From positions 2,366,001-2,430,000 of the forward strand of contig OW028573.1 in the NCBI GenBank assembly GCA_932294295.1: DNA of 64,000 bases, read 5' to 3'. The stretch's first letter is position 1. Each line of letters begins with the position of its first letter. Shown piece by piece: positions 1 to 24,700 of the stretch. Below the pieces are notes generated by a model. The model searched no databases and was not told the origin of the DNA. It saw only the letters and a program-made list of their open reading frames with translations. A program made the position numbers and the translations under genes. The stretch comes from Alitta virens. Lineage: Eukaryota; Annelida; Polychaeta; Phyllodocida; Nereididae.

Positions 1-301
1 CTATCTCATAATAGTGTTGGTTAAATGAGCTAAGGTGCTGCCTGAATTGAGTTAATTTAATACGTTAAAAGAAAGGTGTGTTAGTCTAATGGTTAATACC
101 CTAACCAGCTCCTTTGAAGGACCTTTTTTTAATTCTTTGAGCATAAGAAGTCTTTGAATGAAACAATGCACCTCTAAATAGGGTGAAAAAAATGAAAATC
201 TCATTAATATATATTTGACTACGGTAGTTGATCATATAAGCCTACTCAATACTCAGCACTGACGTTGATGCTATGAAATGCTCATGATACTATTCTTTCA
301 G

Positions 302-2130
302 TATGGTCGGTCAGCTCTTCATTATGCTTACATGATTCCCGATGGAGAAGAGATTTTACAGCAACTTACTTACTCCAAAGCAAACGAAAAGCTCCAAGAT
401 AGAGTAAGTACATTTGGTTTTCTGGTGGTTAGTAGTTATTATTAATTTGGCAATCACTATATCAGTTGCGCTTTATGCATACTTGATATCAATAATCATT
501 TCTTTATAATCGATCTGTTTTTGGAAATTATCGCCATAACAAGCGCTCATTTCAAGTATCACACACATAAATGTTTCATAATGCATTATTTACAACTGCT
601 GCCTCTATTGATCTGTGCATCATTACATTAGAGCACTGGACTCCTGTATTGATGAAAATATGCATTTGGCATTTCCAAGTTGATTTTTTCACACAGTTTA
701 CTGACCTTGTTCGTTGTCGTTTTGCTGAAGTAAAATATTATTAATACTGAATATGCTGTTATAGGCAAAAGAATACACAGTGGTGTAGTTGTGCATAGAC
801 AGTGTATATTTTGTATATTTAATTAAACAAATTGGAGATTGATCCCTTGGTTCCTGCCACATTTATGTCTACATTTGAAATGGTCTCAAATGGCTGGGAA
901 TCGATAATGGACCATCAAAACAAAATGCCATCAATCAATGGAATACAAAGCAATGCGTGAAATTCATAATTTTAAACATCCTTGCATATTTGTCATACAC
1001 CTGCCAACCCTTGAATTTGAACATGACGCCAAAGTAATCCATAACTTTAAAAAATGTGTAGATTCAAATTTGGTCAATTTGCATTAATACTCATTGAGAT
1101 CATTTCAGTTGGTCGAGTCGTTGTTTATACCAGCAAGTTTTGACTAATTGTTGAGTTTACAATAAAGTGCTTTTCAAGATCGAGTAAAACTGGTTCCACA
1201 TGATTTCCAAACTTTCCAAGAAATGGCCGGTGTAAATATGTACCACAATTTTCAAAACGCTGAGCATTTTTCTTGTAGATGGGGAAGCTACCAAGTGACT
1301 ACAAAGACCAGCCCAACAAAACAATGCTGGAGTCAGAACGACTGCGACCTTGTGGCATTGATACGTTGACCTTGGACCGATACTTGGCCTTGAGAGATTA
1401 CATCAAAACGGAGAATCCAGACAAAGCGATTGGTCTCATAGACAGAATGATTGAATTCCACCCGCGAAACTTGATGAACCTTCCGGGTCAGTTTCCAGAG
1501 TTGGTCTACACTGATCTTCTATTCCTGTGTGAAAAACACAAACAGGAGGATACTGCAATAGCCCTGATCAAAGCCGGCGTGCCCTACAATCACACAAGTC
1601 AGGTCAGTGTCACGAATCAACGGAATTTCCCAAACTAGGTATCAATTCATATTGCAAATCTGATGATATGGTTTTTTGTATGGTTATAGATTTCCAAGGA
1701 TGATGGAAGTTCAGAAGTTTTATCAGTGCGAGGAGCAGCGGAGTTCTACAAATGTGATAAGCTGGTGAAGTTTTTGGATGAGTACAAGGTAAATACGTGT
1801 AGTTGTATATCTTGAAAACAATGTAATATGGACTTCCTGATTAAGACCATAGATTGGGTCGGATTAATTCATAGATGTGTAAACTTTTTACAGCCTGAAC
1901 CAGCTGAGTATGAGTCCAGAAATGGTCATCTTGCATTAGCAGCTGCCATGGCTCTTGCGGACAACAATTCCTACTTCAGCGTAAGAGGAAGTCCAGATTC
2001 AGACATGAGCCTCCCAGGGAGCCCACGACCTGACCCTTCAGAACAGCAACCAAATGACCCTCCTCCTCCACCTCCTCCGCCTGAGGACACTCCAGATGTG
2101 AGGAACAGTTCCTCTTGTGTGATTCTGTGA
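302..2130 (+). CDS. Ankyrin-repeat-like protein with C-terminal CaaX box (3' part, 4 exons seen)
   Basis: Four in-phase exons are visible at 302-403, 1279-1602, 1690-1788 and 1894-2130, each flanked by AG and GT. They give about 253 residues; the N-terminus lies upstream of the window. The first exon reads GRSALHYAYMIPDGEE and looks like an ankyrin repeat. The next two are helical and ankyrin-like (for example KAGVPYNHTSQ). The last exon carries an acidic, proline-rich tail with eight consecutive prolines and ends in CVIL followed by TGA. A terminal C-a-a-L is a typical geranylgeranylation signal, so membrane anchoring is inferred. I do not recognise the orthologue. The gene converges on the minus-strand MRH-TIG-NSF gene, with about 870 bp between the two stop codons. 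Confidence 0.75.
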
Positions 2131-2805
2131 TCAACCTTTGATTCCAATGGGAAAATGACAAGCAATTCTGTGATTCAAATGCCCTTGATTCTTACTAATG
2201 ATAAGCATGGCCGGTGCAGATGTCGACATTTGATTGATCTTCTGGCCATGACATATCTTTGAAAATGTCACGAACCTACATTTCATAATGAACTTAACAT
2301 AGCTTGGACTATAAACCCATTATTATATTGTAAAATAGTACTGTGGAAAATGAGTGTTATGCATGTAATGACTCTATATTAAAACTATAACCAGTATAAT
2401 AGCACAGGTATATGCACGTTATTGATACCTCAGTGGCTTATATTTGCAATATTAAAAAAATATGCAGTTTAAAAAAGGGGTTGAAGGTAACCAATGTGGT
2501 TGCACTTGATTGAACTGGTGATCTTAATTGACTAATTGTTCTGGTTTCATATTTTAAACTAAACTATCTGTCTATAAACTGAAGGACGAGAAAGGTGGGA
2601 ACCTGAATGTGTGTAAATCATGATAAATAAATCGATGATAATTACCATTAACTGTCATCAAAGTGTTGCGTATGATAGGACACCAAACGACTGCATACAG
2701 TGTTGTAAAAAATGCAGAATATTTGGAGTGACAGGTGCAAGATTAATTCACTGCCAAGTATATATTTCAAATGCCACACTAAGCACGTCGTTTTTCTATG
2801 TACAT

Positions 2806-2811
2806 AATAAA
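2806..2811 (+). other. Candidate polyadenylation signal of the ankyrin-like gene
   Basis: A canonical AATAAA lies about 675 bp downstream of the stop at 2130 and just before the convergent gene. The 3' UTR between them contains nothing else I recognise. Confidence 0.4.
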
Positions 2812-2996
2812 AAATACAACAAAGACTCCAAGTCTGTGTCAGTTCTATTTATATTTTAATTGCTTTCAGAAAACTTGTCAATAATTGTAGAGAGCAGTTA
2901 GTTATATTTATATACATAGCATGTGATATTTCATTATAATACAAGGCATGTAGAATTATAATAATCTGTGAATTGCCTAAAAATCATGAAATAATG

Positions 2997-15011
<12,015 letters not shown>

Positions 15012-15799
15012 CTTCCGATTGGGTACGGACACTGTGAATTGATCCAATATTTTATAATTCAGTTGAGATCCATGCAATGCAAAACGAATGACACTGTCTC
15101 GAAAATCTTGGTGATAATGTACACACACATGTATTACATGAAGTTTACTTACAATTTGTCGCCTCTGCCATAGTAAGACGTGTTTTCAACCTAATCATTT
15201 TGTTAAACATTGAACTAAAAAGTACATCACCACTGAACGATTCAGTAAATTGATGCACATCCTAGGCTTTTGTTTAAATGTACGTATAGGCCTACACGTG
15301 CATAATATTGGGCTACACGTGGCATTGTTGACGTTTGAAGCTGAGGAGCCCCCTCTTCCTTGCACCTGTTCTCTATGGATTAATCATAATCATTATAGCA
15401 TGTGTTCTTGGTCTCTACACTTTAATTTTCCAGTTACCCAATGTGTGTATCGTATTATACAACAAAACACGCAGAAAATGTAACTTCTTTTTTTTTTTTT
15501 TTTCACAGAAAAACTTTATTCACAATAAAGAGACACAATATTACATGTATTTAAAATAAAAAATATATTAAAAAACTTACTCTTTATTTCTTCAGGCTCT
15601 GGGTATACATAAAACTTCCTCAGATTAACAACAAAGTAAATTTTTGATACATATGCCACGCAGGGTTAACCCTGAAAATCTATTTTGGCAGACTATCAGG
15701 GCACTAAAAATACAGCCTGAAGTCAAGCTAGCACAAATTGCACATTGTACACAATGAATGCCACAGTCTTCAAATGTCATTTAATATTACGAAACTAAA

Positions 15800-18700
15800 T
15801 TACATATGGGTGACAGCGATATGGTTGTTGCTTTCAACTGTAATTGCATGTCTTCTATGTGTGTGTGATCGTTGTTCAACATTAACTATAGTTCTCACAT
15901 CAATTTCTGTAGTACAGCAGCAGTTAGAAGTGGGACTTCCGCTTAGGGGGTTCCCAGGGGTCGGATGTAGAGGATAGTATCTACTTCCGGTTCTGAATTT
16001 ATCTAGGCGAGGTCCCCATGCCAAAAGTGGCCTTGTTGATTTAGCGATAGCCTTTTGCACATGAAAACAAAAGTGGAAACATTAGTATATGATTAGGCAA
16101 TTAAGTTCACTCATCTGGATTAATTCTTTGGCCGTTATTGGTGTTGATTCTGTATTATGCTTACAATTAAAATGCCAGCTTCATCGTAGTTCTTCCTTAT
16201 TTCGATTCCTGCGCACAGTAGAACTGGTACTAGCTGAATGGCTACTATTGCAAACCCGATGTAATTAATTTCTACTTCATAAACATAGTCATCCAATTGA
16301 ATATCACTATAACCAATTACAGCAGCAACAAGAATGAACTGGAAAAAAGACAATGCTATTAGAACCAAAAATTTTCAAAGGTATACATAGGTGTCCATCT
16401 TTAATTCCTAGGATGGGTGGGTGGATTTGGGCTTTACGTCCTGTATTTCTGCACCTGATGGGCTAATGGGGACAGGCAGGGGCCATGGCTATGAGATGAA
16501 GTATGAATTAACCATTCAACTTAGGCTCGACTGGGAATCGAACCCGGGAACCAGTGGTTGGAAGACCAGCGCACTACCACTACATAAAACAGAACTATAA
16601 ACTCACAACAGCATATCACATGATTGTTGTCAAGGTAAGAGAAGAATGGAATTTTTTAGGACTCAGCCAAAGTCACCCCATAGGGCAAAAGTCACCCCGT
16701 TCTACGATAGTTTACCTGAATTTTGCAAAATCATGCCTGACAATAGGCGTATGAAGATTGCAGCATTGTCAAGGAAACGGAAAATATTGAAAATAATGGG
16801 ATACAATGCACATAAATCTGGAAGCTTTAAAACATTTAATTTTTTTAATATTGGACTAGTATACTTAAATCTACCAATAACTCGTTTTCTATAGTTAGTA
16901 GTTGTTGTTGTTCCAATAAGGCCATAGCTAAAATGAAGGAGTATAAATGAATTATAAATATTATTTTAGTATATATATCACAAGGTAGAATATTTTTTAA
17001 TTTGTTCATTATTCCGATTGTTTTATATGGTTATTCCATTTCAGATGTTTATTGAGCATGAGACCCAGTATCAATAAATTCTAGATTGGGTGTTTCTATG
17101 TATATATAGGTTTTATAGCATTTCTTCGGGGAGAATGGAATATCATAGCTTTATATTAGTTTTATTTACATTTATGGATAGTTTATTAAACTTTAGCCAT
17201 TCATTAATGGCATTCAATTTAATATTTATGTTAATAACTGTTTCATGTTTATGTCCAAAAGAATTCAATGTGGCTGAAGAATAGAGCATCTAGAAAATAT
17301 CCTTGGGGACTCCACAGTTGATTTTGAAAAAGCTTGAACATATGCCATCTATCAACTGTGGAGTCTCCCAAGGATGTATTCTAGGTCCTTTATTCTTTAT
17401 TATCTTTATGAACGATACTACAGCATCAAATAATAAGTTGTCTTCTAATATGTTGAGGTGGTGGTTTGTGTATATTAATTTGTATTATATCCTTTTTAAT
17501 GATTTATTTACCAAAATCAATGCAGGAGTGAACAACTTCCAACAGCAACGCCAGTAAATATTCGGGTAGCAACCGGTCATCAATTCAATGTCTTTGCAGA
17601 GAGAATTGCAACCTGAAATTCACCATTTATATAGCCCAATTAACAATTGTGTTTTTTTTTTCTTTTTTTTTCATTTATTATAACTTCATAATTCTATATC
17701 CTGTTAAAATTACTCTTACCATAGACCCACGTAATAACTATGACTTCCAACAGAGCTAACAACATCAGTGAATATGAAGCTGAGTACACGTCCATGAAGT
17801 TCACGATGAAGACACCATTCTATGAAACAAAACAAAGGAGTTTTATTCGGCACAGGTCAATGCTATGTTAATTATAAAATATAAATATATTTACCATAGC
17901 ACATTGTGGTAATCCGAGCAGAAACATGGAAAAGCAAAGGCAGAAAGTGAAAATCATTCTTCTCTTTGACTGATGCTCCCATAGGAATTCATCACTGATG
18001 GCGCTTATTATGGTCTCCATCATGCCAAGCTTTGAAAGGGAATAAGAGGAATTAGTATTGGCCCATTCAATAATGATCCATCAGCTCCATCAGTGAACTT
18101 GTGTCAGTGATAAATCCCATTCTGTGCTACAAAAATATAATGAATGTTATATATCCTCACCTGAGAGTCGAGGCCCAATGTACATAAGAGGAAGAAGAAG
18201 CAGGCAGACCAAAATGGGGCACCAGGTATCATGGCCAACCCCGATGGGTAAGCAATGAAGGCCAGTCCTGGACCTTTTATCACAAAGAGAGACAAAAAGA
18301 GGATTGTCCATTGACAGTTGCTTTTGAAGTCAAATAAAATTTTACATCAGATCATATGAAATATTTCCCTCCACCAGACACAATAAGTGGCAATCACCTG
18401 TTTGGACAGCATCTGTTATAGTTTGACCAATCTCATGAGATATGAATCCCATAACTGTAAAGATGACCAAACCTGCAGTGATGCTCGTCACACAGTTAAC
18501 AGCAGGCACCAGCACAGAATCACTGCAAATTAAATGGACACTATTAATACAGCTGCCAAAGGCATGCAGCTTAAATTGATTTATCGAGAATGATTTAGTT
18601 TAACCTGTAAACATTGTTGTGGAAACGGTTGTAGCTGGCCATTGTCTGCAGGCCACCAAATGCAATTCCAAGAGTGTAGAAAGCCTGAGTTGCGGCAGTG

Positions 18701-21700
18701 TACCACACCTATTGATGAAACATACGTAACAAGCACGTTAGCTTTTTGTCTTTGGAAATGTTAATGAGTTATCAGCACACAGATATTCACATCAGACGAT
18801 CGACCCCTAGAAATTTCAGCTTTATTAGGTAATCATTTCATTTGTATGACCTCAGTCTTAGTACCTTCATCTGCTTGAGCTCCTCAAATTTAGGCACAAA
18901 GTAGGACTTGATGCCATCAACTGCTCCTGGCAGAGAGATATTTCTGAGTAAAAAGATTCCCAAAATAACAAAGGGAAAAGTAGCTGTAACATACACCACC
19001 TGAAAAAGAACATGAAAATCGTTAGGGATATGTATTTTGTGCTTTTTCCAGTAAGTGTGGCCACTAACAATATTTGATTTGATGAACCACTTGCCTTGAC
19101 TGATGATCTGATGCCTCTGCACAATGACAAGTATGTGATGAGCCAGGCTGCTAGGAGACACAAAACGAGATGCCAGTGAATGGTGCTGCTACCTTCGTAG
19201 ATGCTGGTGCTTTGTTGGAGAACTACATGGCTGCAACATTTTGAGTTGTCAAGTTTTGGACATAAGTCGGCACTCAGAATTATTTTATTTGTATATAAAA
19301 TGCCTAAAAATGTTTGGCAAATCATCATTAATTTCTACATCATGGCTCTTCTTTGTAAAATTAGTTGTGCATATGTATTTCAATTAATTTAGCACGTGAC
19401 TGAACAGTTTAATGTTTGAATGATTGCAGAAAACCCCAACCAGACATGCAAGATGTGAGGCAAAAGGGTGCTGGGACAACTTGAATACCGTGGATTGTTT
19501 AATAAAGATGATTGAATTTGATTTTAGGGTCCAAGGTGATTTTGCCTTTCATCAGTAATTGGATTGTGATTAATTCACAACATAGTTATCACCTTTCAAA
19601 CCTACAGGAAAATAATAATTTTACCCAGTTAGAGCAAGGATTTTGCCAATAACTTTCAAGAAAAAAATGTATAAATTAATTTGATAATGAGAAATGTTAC
19701 CCAAAAAGTATATTTTATTATCACTGTCTGGCTGTAGCTGGGGTATGATTCAGTCTTGACACAAGACCCTCGATCAGGCCTCTACACAGGAGAGGGTCTT
19801 GGGGAATTTGGGGGAGCAAGGATCCCAGTTGGGGAGCAAGGAATTTGACAGTGTAGAAAGGTTTATATTAATCATAAGATAACAATACGTCAAGTCCCTG
19901 TTGACAATGTAACGTCGTACCAGACAAATTTTCAAGAACTACTTTGTTCACCGCTTAGCTATATTTAACGTTCGTAATGATTGACCTACTTCCACGGTGT
20001 ATCTCACAATGTATTCAAATCCATCAGACCCTCATCTACGACGCGGCCTGAGGGTCTGCATTCAGACTGAGTATTATTTCTGATTATATACAAAATATTC
20101 TTGCAATTGTTTTACTAATTCCGCTGATGGTTATGAGGTGTGGTGTGCTGACACTCCAGTTTGTCCCATGGAGCATTTTCTTTGTTTTGATGATTATGAC
20201 ACACACCCCAGAATGAACAAAATAAGAGAAACATTAACTTAAAGCATGATCTGTATATTAACCTCCTGGCTGAATATGACAGCTGTTTCAATGCCAGTCT
20301 CATATGATACCAAACGGTACAATACGATAATAATTATTGATTGCAAGGGAAATTTGTTCTGTAATGATTATCATATCGTTGAATTAAGTTATGAAATATT
20401 TGTATGTTTGTCATTGTGTGAAGCTACAGGCCTTTCGCCCTATCAAACAAGATCATATTACCCCAGATGACCAACTTTCAAAATTTATAAGAAATTATCA
20501 TTTTGTAAAATATCCAGTGTCCTAGTTTGTGAAACTCCATAATAGTGTATTACTGTACAGGGTGCGGCCTAAAAACTTGCACTGGGCTTCTCCTCTTTGG
20601 GAATATCTCTAGGTTACTCAAATGCTTATGAGGTCTTTTAAAGTTTTGCCACATTTAGTCAGGGGTATAAGCAATTGGTCATTGTGATATTTTTGATCTT
20701 GTAATGTCAGACAATATCAGCGTCTGAATTGAGAGGGTGCATGCTGCAGGGCGTGTTCTGAGAGACACATGTCACAGAAGTCAGACTTCTGTCTGCTTGC
20801 ATGGTGTCTCTAGTTGAAGAAAAGTTTACAAATTAGAGATTTCCTAGTTAATACACCTCTGAAGCCACCGAAAATATAATATTTGCAGAGAATCCTTCTT
20901 CAGTGTTTTCTATACATGCATATGTATATTATGGTATTAGATGATAGGAAGGTTGGTTTCAGTTTTGATCCAGCAAGGTCATAAAGTTAAAACAGAGATA
21001 TATAATGGTATTCCAGAGGGTCTTTTTGAATCTACAACTAATCTGGAAAAAATCACATGATTTTCAGGAAGATGGGCCCGTTAATAAGACAGAAAAGACA
21101 GAAAATTTATCAGAATCCAAAAGGGCACTTTCCACCTCAAAGGTGTCTATGGGTTACCTTCTTATTAAAAATGCATCTATTTGTCCTGTTTTTGGTGACA
21201 AAGGTAAAAAAAGGTGACTGTAACACATCTGTATGATCAGTGACATAATCTAGTGCTTGTATAGCAAAGGCTGAGGTGAAAATGACCCGAAGATGTGATA
21301 AGTGTGCATGTGCTATATTTAGATCCATATTATCAATAATTTCTGAGGAAACAATAAAATATTTTAATAAAGATAATGTAGGACTATAATTACTTTCGAG
21401 TGTATGACTGCAGCTGCATGTGATGATTATCACTTGAGATAATAACAGAAGAGGTAGCAGTAGCTGCTGGTGCAAGTTTTTATGCCTCACCCTGTAGCTC
21501 ATCAGCATAGCATAGCTCAGCAGCATAAGTCAAAATTCCTCAGAATACATACATTTTAACACCAACAGCACTTTCCTCAACTCCACTAGTAGCTATTTGT
21601 CAGGATTTTTCCTAACCTCACCTGGTTGTTTTTGCCCCACACCTGCATCAGAACCCATACAATACCTTGGACCAAGACAATAGTCAGGAGCACAGCTCTC

Positions 21701-24700
21701 CCACAATTAACCCATCTAGCCAGCACCCCTAGGTCTTTGTGCTTGCTCTCCTGGGAGTGCCAAGCCACATTCCTATGGAGCATTCTGGCTCCCAGTGCCA
21801 ACTGACCATTGTCCAGAGCAGTCATGACCTTTGGCTGTCCCCCATAAGCTCAACCCCTTGTTGAGACTATGCCCATAACCTCTTTGACTCCCATACCCTA
21901 TTGTTTCTCTCTAATAGAAGCAACAATGGGGGTCAACCCCAGCCCAGCACCTGCCCAGCACCTGTCCAAGAAAAAACAATGTCATACTGTTATCGTCAAC
22001 CCAGCTGGACATTACATGTGCAAACACATATTCATATTACATACTTATCAATTTGGCATATACATACATTCACATTTCATACTTATCAATTTGGCATATA
22101 CATACATTCATATTTCAAACTTAGCAATTTTCATACTCAGCAATTTGCATTAATATATTAGTATTGTATAGTTTATTAGTTTATACTGTTATAGCTTATA
22201 CTGTTCAGAGAATCATCATTTCAGTGCAGATTAAAAAGCCCATGCTTTTTACACAACTCATCCCGAAGGGGAGTGAGATGTATGATAACATAAAAACAAC
22301 ACACAATCACATGTTGCATGACATGTGTTACATATGTTGTTTGCTCTCATGTGTCAATAATAGAAAACCCACAAACAACAGTCTCCCCAAATGTGTGAAA
22401 ATTGTGTTTGACACAGGTTTTTTGTTTCCCTTGTCACATGCTTACATGCTTCCTTTTGCAAAATCAGTTGTTGCTCTGTCAATCTTGAATCTACAGTGAT
22501 AATGTTAAGAGAGAAGAAAGTCTAGTATTGAATTTCTTTTGAAGCCTTCAAGGAGAAATGAATTCTAACCGCTTGCGCTTACACCTTACACTTACGCTGA
22601 CGCTTATGTTCATGATTACGAAACAATAAAGCGAGTTAGAGATTTCTTCGGACTTATGTTACGTTAATAGACAGTTAGAATTCACTCATCAAGAAGTGAC
22701 ATTCTGCCACAAGTATGACGAAAGGAAAAGATGATTCAACTTCTTCAAGTGAAACTCAGTCGTTCACTGTAAGTCAAGAGAATGGTGCGTCAGCCCAAGC
22801 CCCAAATGGAGAGTCAGCTGCAACCGAGAAAGTAAAGTTAAGCCGATCGAGGATGGCAGGATGGCTGACTCGTGCATTGAACCAAATAGATGATGCCAAT
22901 ATTACGATATCGAAAGATGTTCGAGTGTTATTGAAGGAATATCAAGCCAACTCAGAAGATTACAGGCCTGTCACGATAAATACGTAGCTTGTCTCGAGGA
23001 AGAAGATGAAATTGAAGAGGCCGAAGATTGGATGGAAAAATGCTTTCAACGAGCAACTGAAGGCCTGATTAAGCTTGACAAAATGGATCAAAAACCAGCA
23101 AGTGATGTGAATCATACTCTGTCACATCCTCCCACCCCTGAGACGAACAGTCCTGCGGATTTACTCGCGCATTCCAGTACACCGGAGTTGACTATTTTGG
23201 ACCTATGTATGTCAAAAGAGCCAGATCTAAAATGAAGAAATGGGGGTGCCTCTTCACCTGTTTAGTCACAAGAGCCGTGCATCTTGAACTGGCAGACTCC
23301 TTAGAAGCAGACGATTTCATCCTGGTATTACGCTGTTTCGTAAGTTGTCGTAAACCTGATGAATTGTTCAGTGACAATGGCACAAATTTCCATGGAGCCA
23401 ACAATGAACTGAAAAATGAGCTTTCCCAGATGGATCAAGGCAAGGTACATGACTACTTACTGAAAGGACACATTAAATGGAATTTTATGCCCCCACATGC
23501 ACCCAACTTCGGAGGTGCTTGGGAAAGACTGATTCGATCAGTTAAAACTGCACTGAAAGCAGTGCTGAAGGAGCAGTGTGTCACAGAAGCAGTCCTCCGA
23601 ATGACTTTGACTGAAGTGGAAGCAGTAGTCAACTCCCGCCCATTGACCTACAATAGCTCTGATCCCAGAGATTTCACAGCCCTCACTCCTAACCATTTTC
23701 TTCTCGGTCATCCAACAGAAGTCAGCCTGATTGGCAAGTTTCATCCTGCTGAGATCGATAGTCGCAAGAGATGGAGACAAGTTCAAGTCATGGTAGATCA
23801 TCTGTGGAAAAGATGGTTAAGGGAATACCTTCCTTCCCTCACTGTTCGATCTAAGTGGACTCAAATTCAGTGAAATCACATAACAGGTAATTTGGTTCTC
23901 CTGGTTGACGAAAATCTGCCTCGAGGCCAATGGCACCTCGGTCGTGTAGTGGATGTTAAAACAAGCAACGATGGATACATCAGGACAGTCACTGTCAAGA
24001 CATCGAATGGAAGTTACACCAGACCAGCCAACAAAGTTTGTCTCCTGGAAGAAGCAATCAAAACTTAATGGAGTTGAGGACACCGGAGGTCCTCAAGGGG
24101 GTGCTGTTTGCTCTCATGTGTCAATAATAGAAAACCCACAAACAACAGTCTCCCCAAATGTGTGAAAATTGTGTTTGACACAGGTTTTTTGTTTCCCTTG
24201 TCACATGCTTACATGCTTCCTTTTGCAAAATCAGTTGTTGCTCTGTCAATCTTGAATCTACAGTGATAATGTTAAGATAGAAGAAAGTCAAGTATTGAAT
24301 GTCTTTTGAAGCCTCCGAGGAGAAATGAATTCTAACCGCTTGCGCTTACACCTTACGCTTACGCTGACGCTTATGTTCATGATTACGAAACAATAAAGCG
24401 AGTTAGAAATTTCTTCGGACTTATGTTACGTTAATAGACATATGTATTACAGATATACAACATAAAGCAACATATAATTGATGAAAAGAACATACGTGAA
24501 AATATATACAGATACATACATCTCACTGAAGCCGGAAATGATGACATGTGCTACCCCTCCCTTATGGAAGCCAGCCTGACACATTGTTGACATTTTGTAA
24601 CTAATTATCTAACCATTCGCCACATCTACCTTGGGACACTTGGATACTTGTAACGTGTTCTATGTTTCGCCAATCCTACTATCATCAGTACATTAAAGAT

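Larger units (their letters stand above)
22338..24440 (+). mobile_element. BEL/Pao LTR retrotransposon, internally deleted, nested in the Gypsy element
   Basis: Two 336-bp LTRs begin TGTTTGCTCTC and end TAATAGACA. A perfect 5-bp duplication (tatgt) flanks the element at 22333-22337 and 24441-24445. Only about 1.4 kb lies between the LTRs: a gag-like start (22715-22987) and a BEL/Pao integrase. Protease, reverse transcriptase and RNase H are gone. The LTRs differ at only a handful of sites, so insertion was fairly recent. Confidence 0.88.

Noticed and set aside
1971..2165. Minus-strand glycine- and glutamate-rich frames
   Set aside because: Antisense shadows of the proline-rich tail of the ankyrin-like gene.
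15107..15171. Earlier start exon for the chimera (ATG at 15171)
   Set aside because: It would be in frame but needs a 46-bp intron, far shorter than the other introns here, and would bury the signal peptide.
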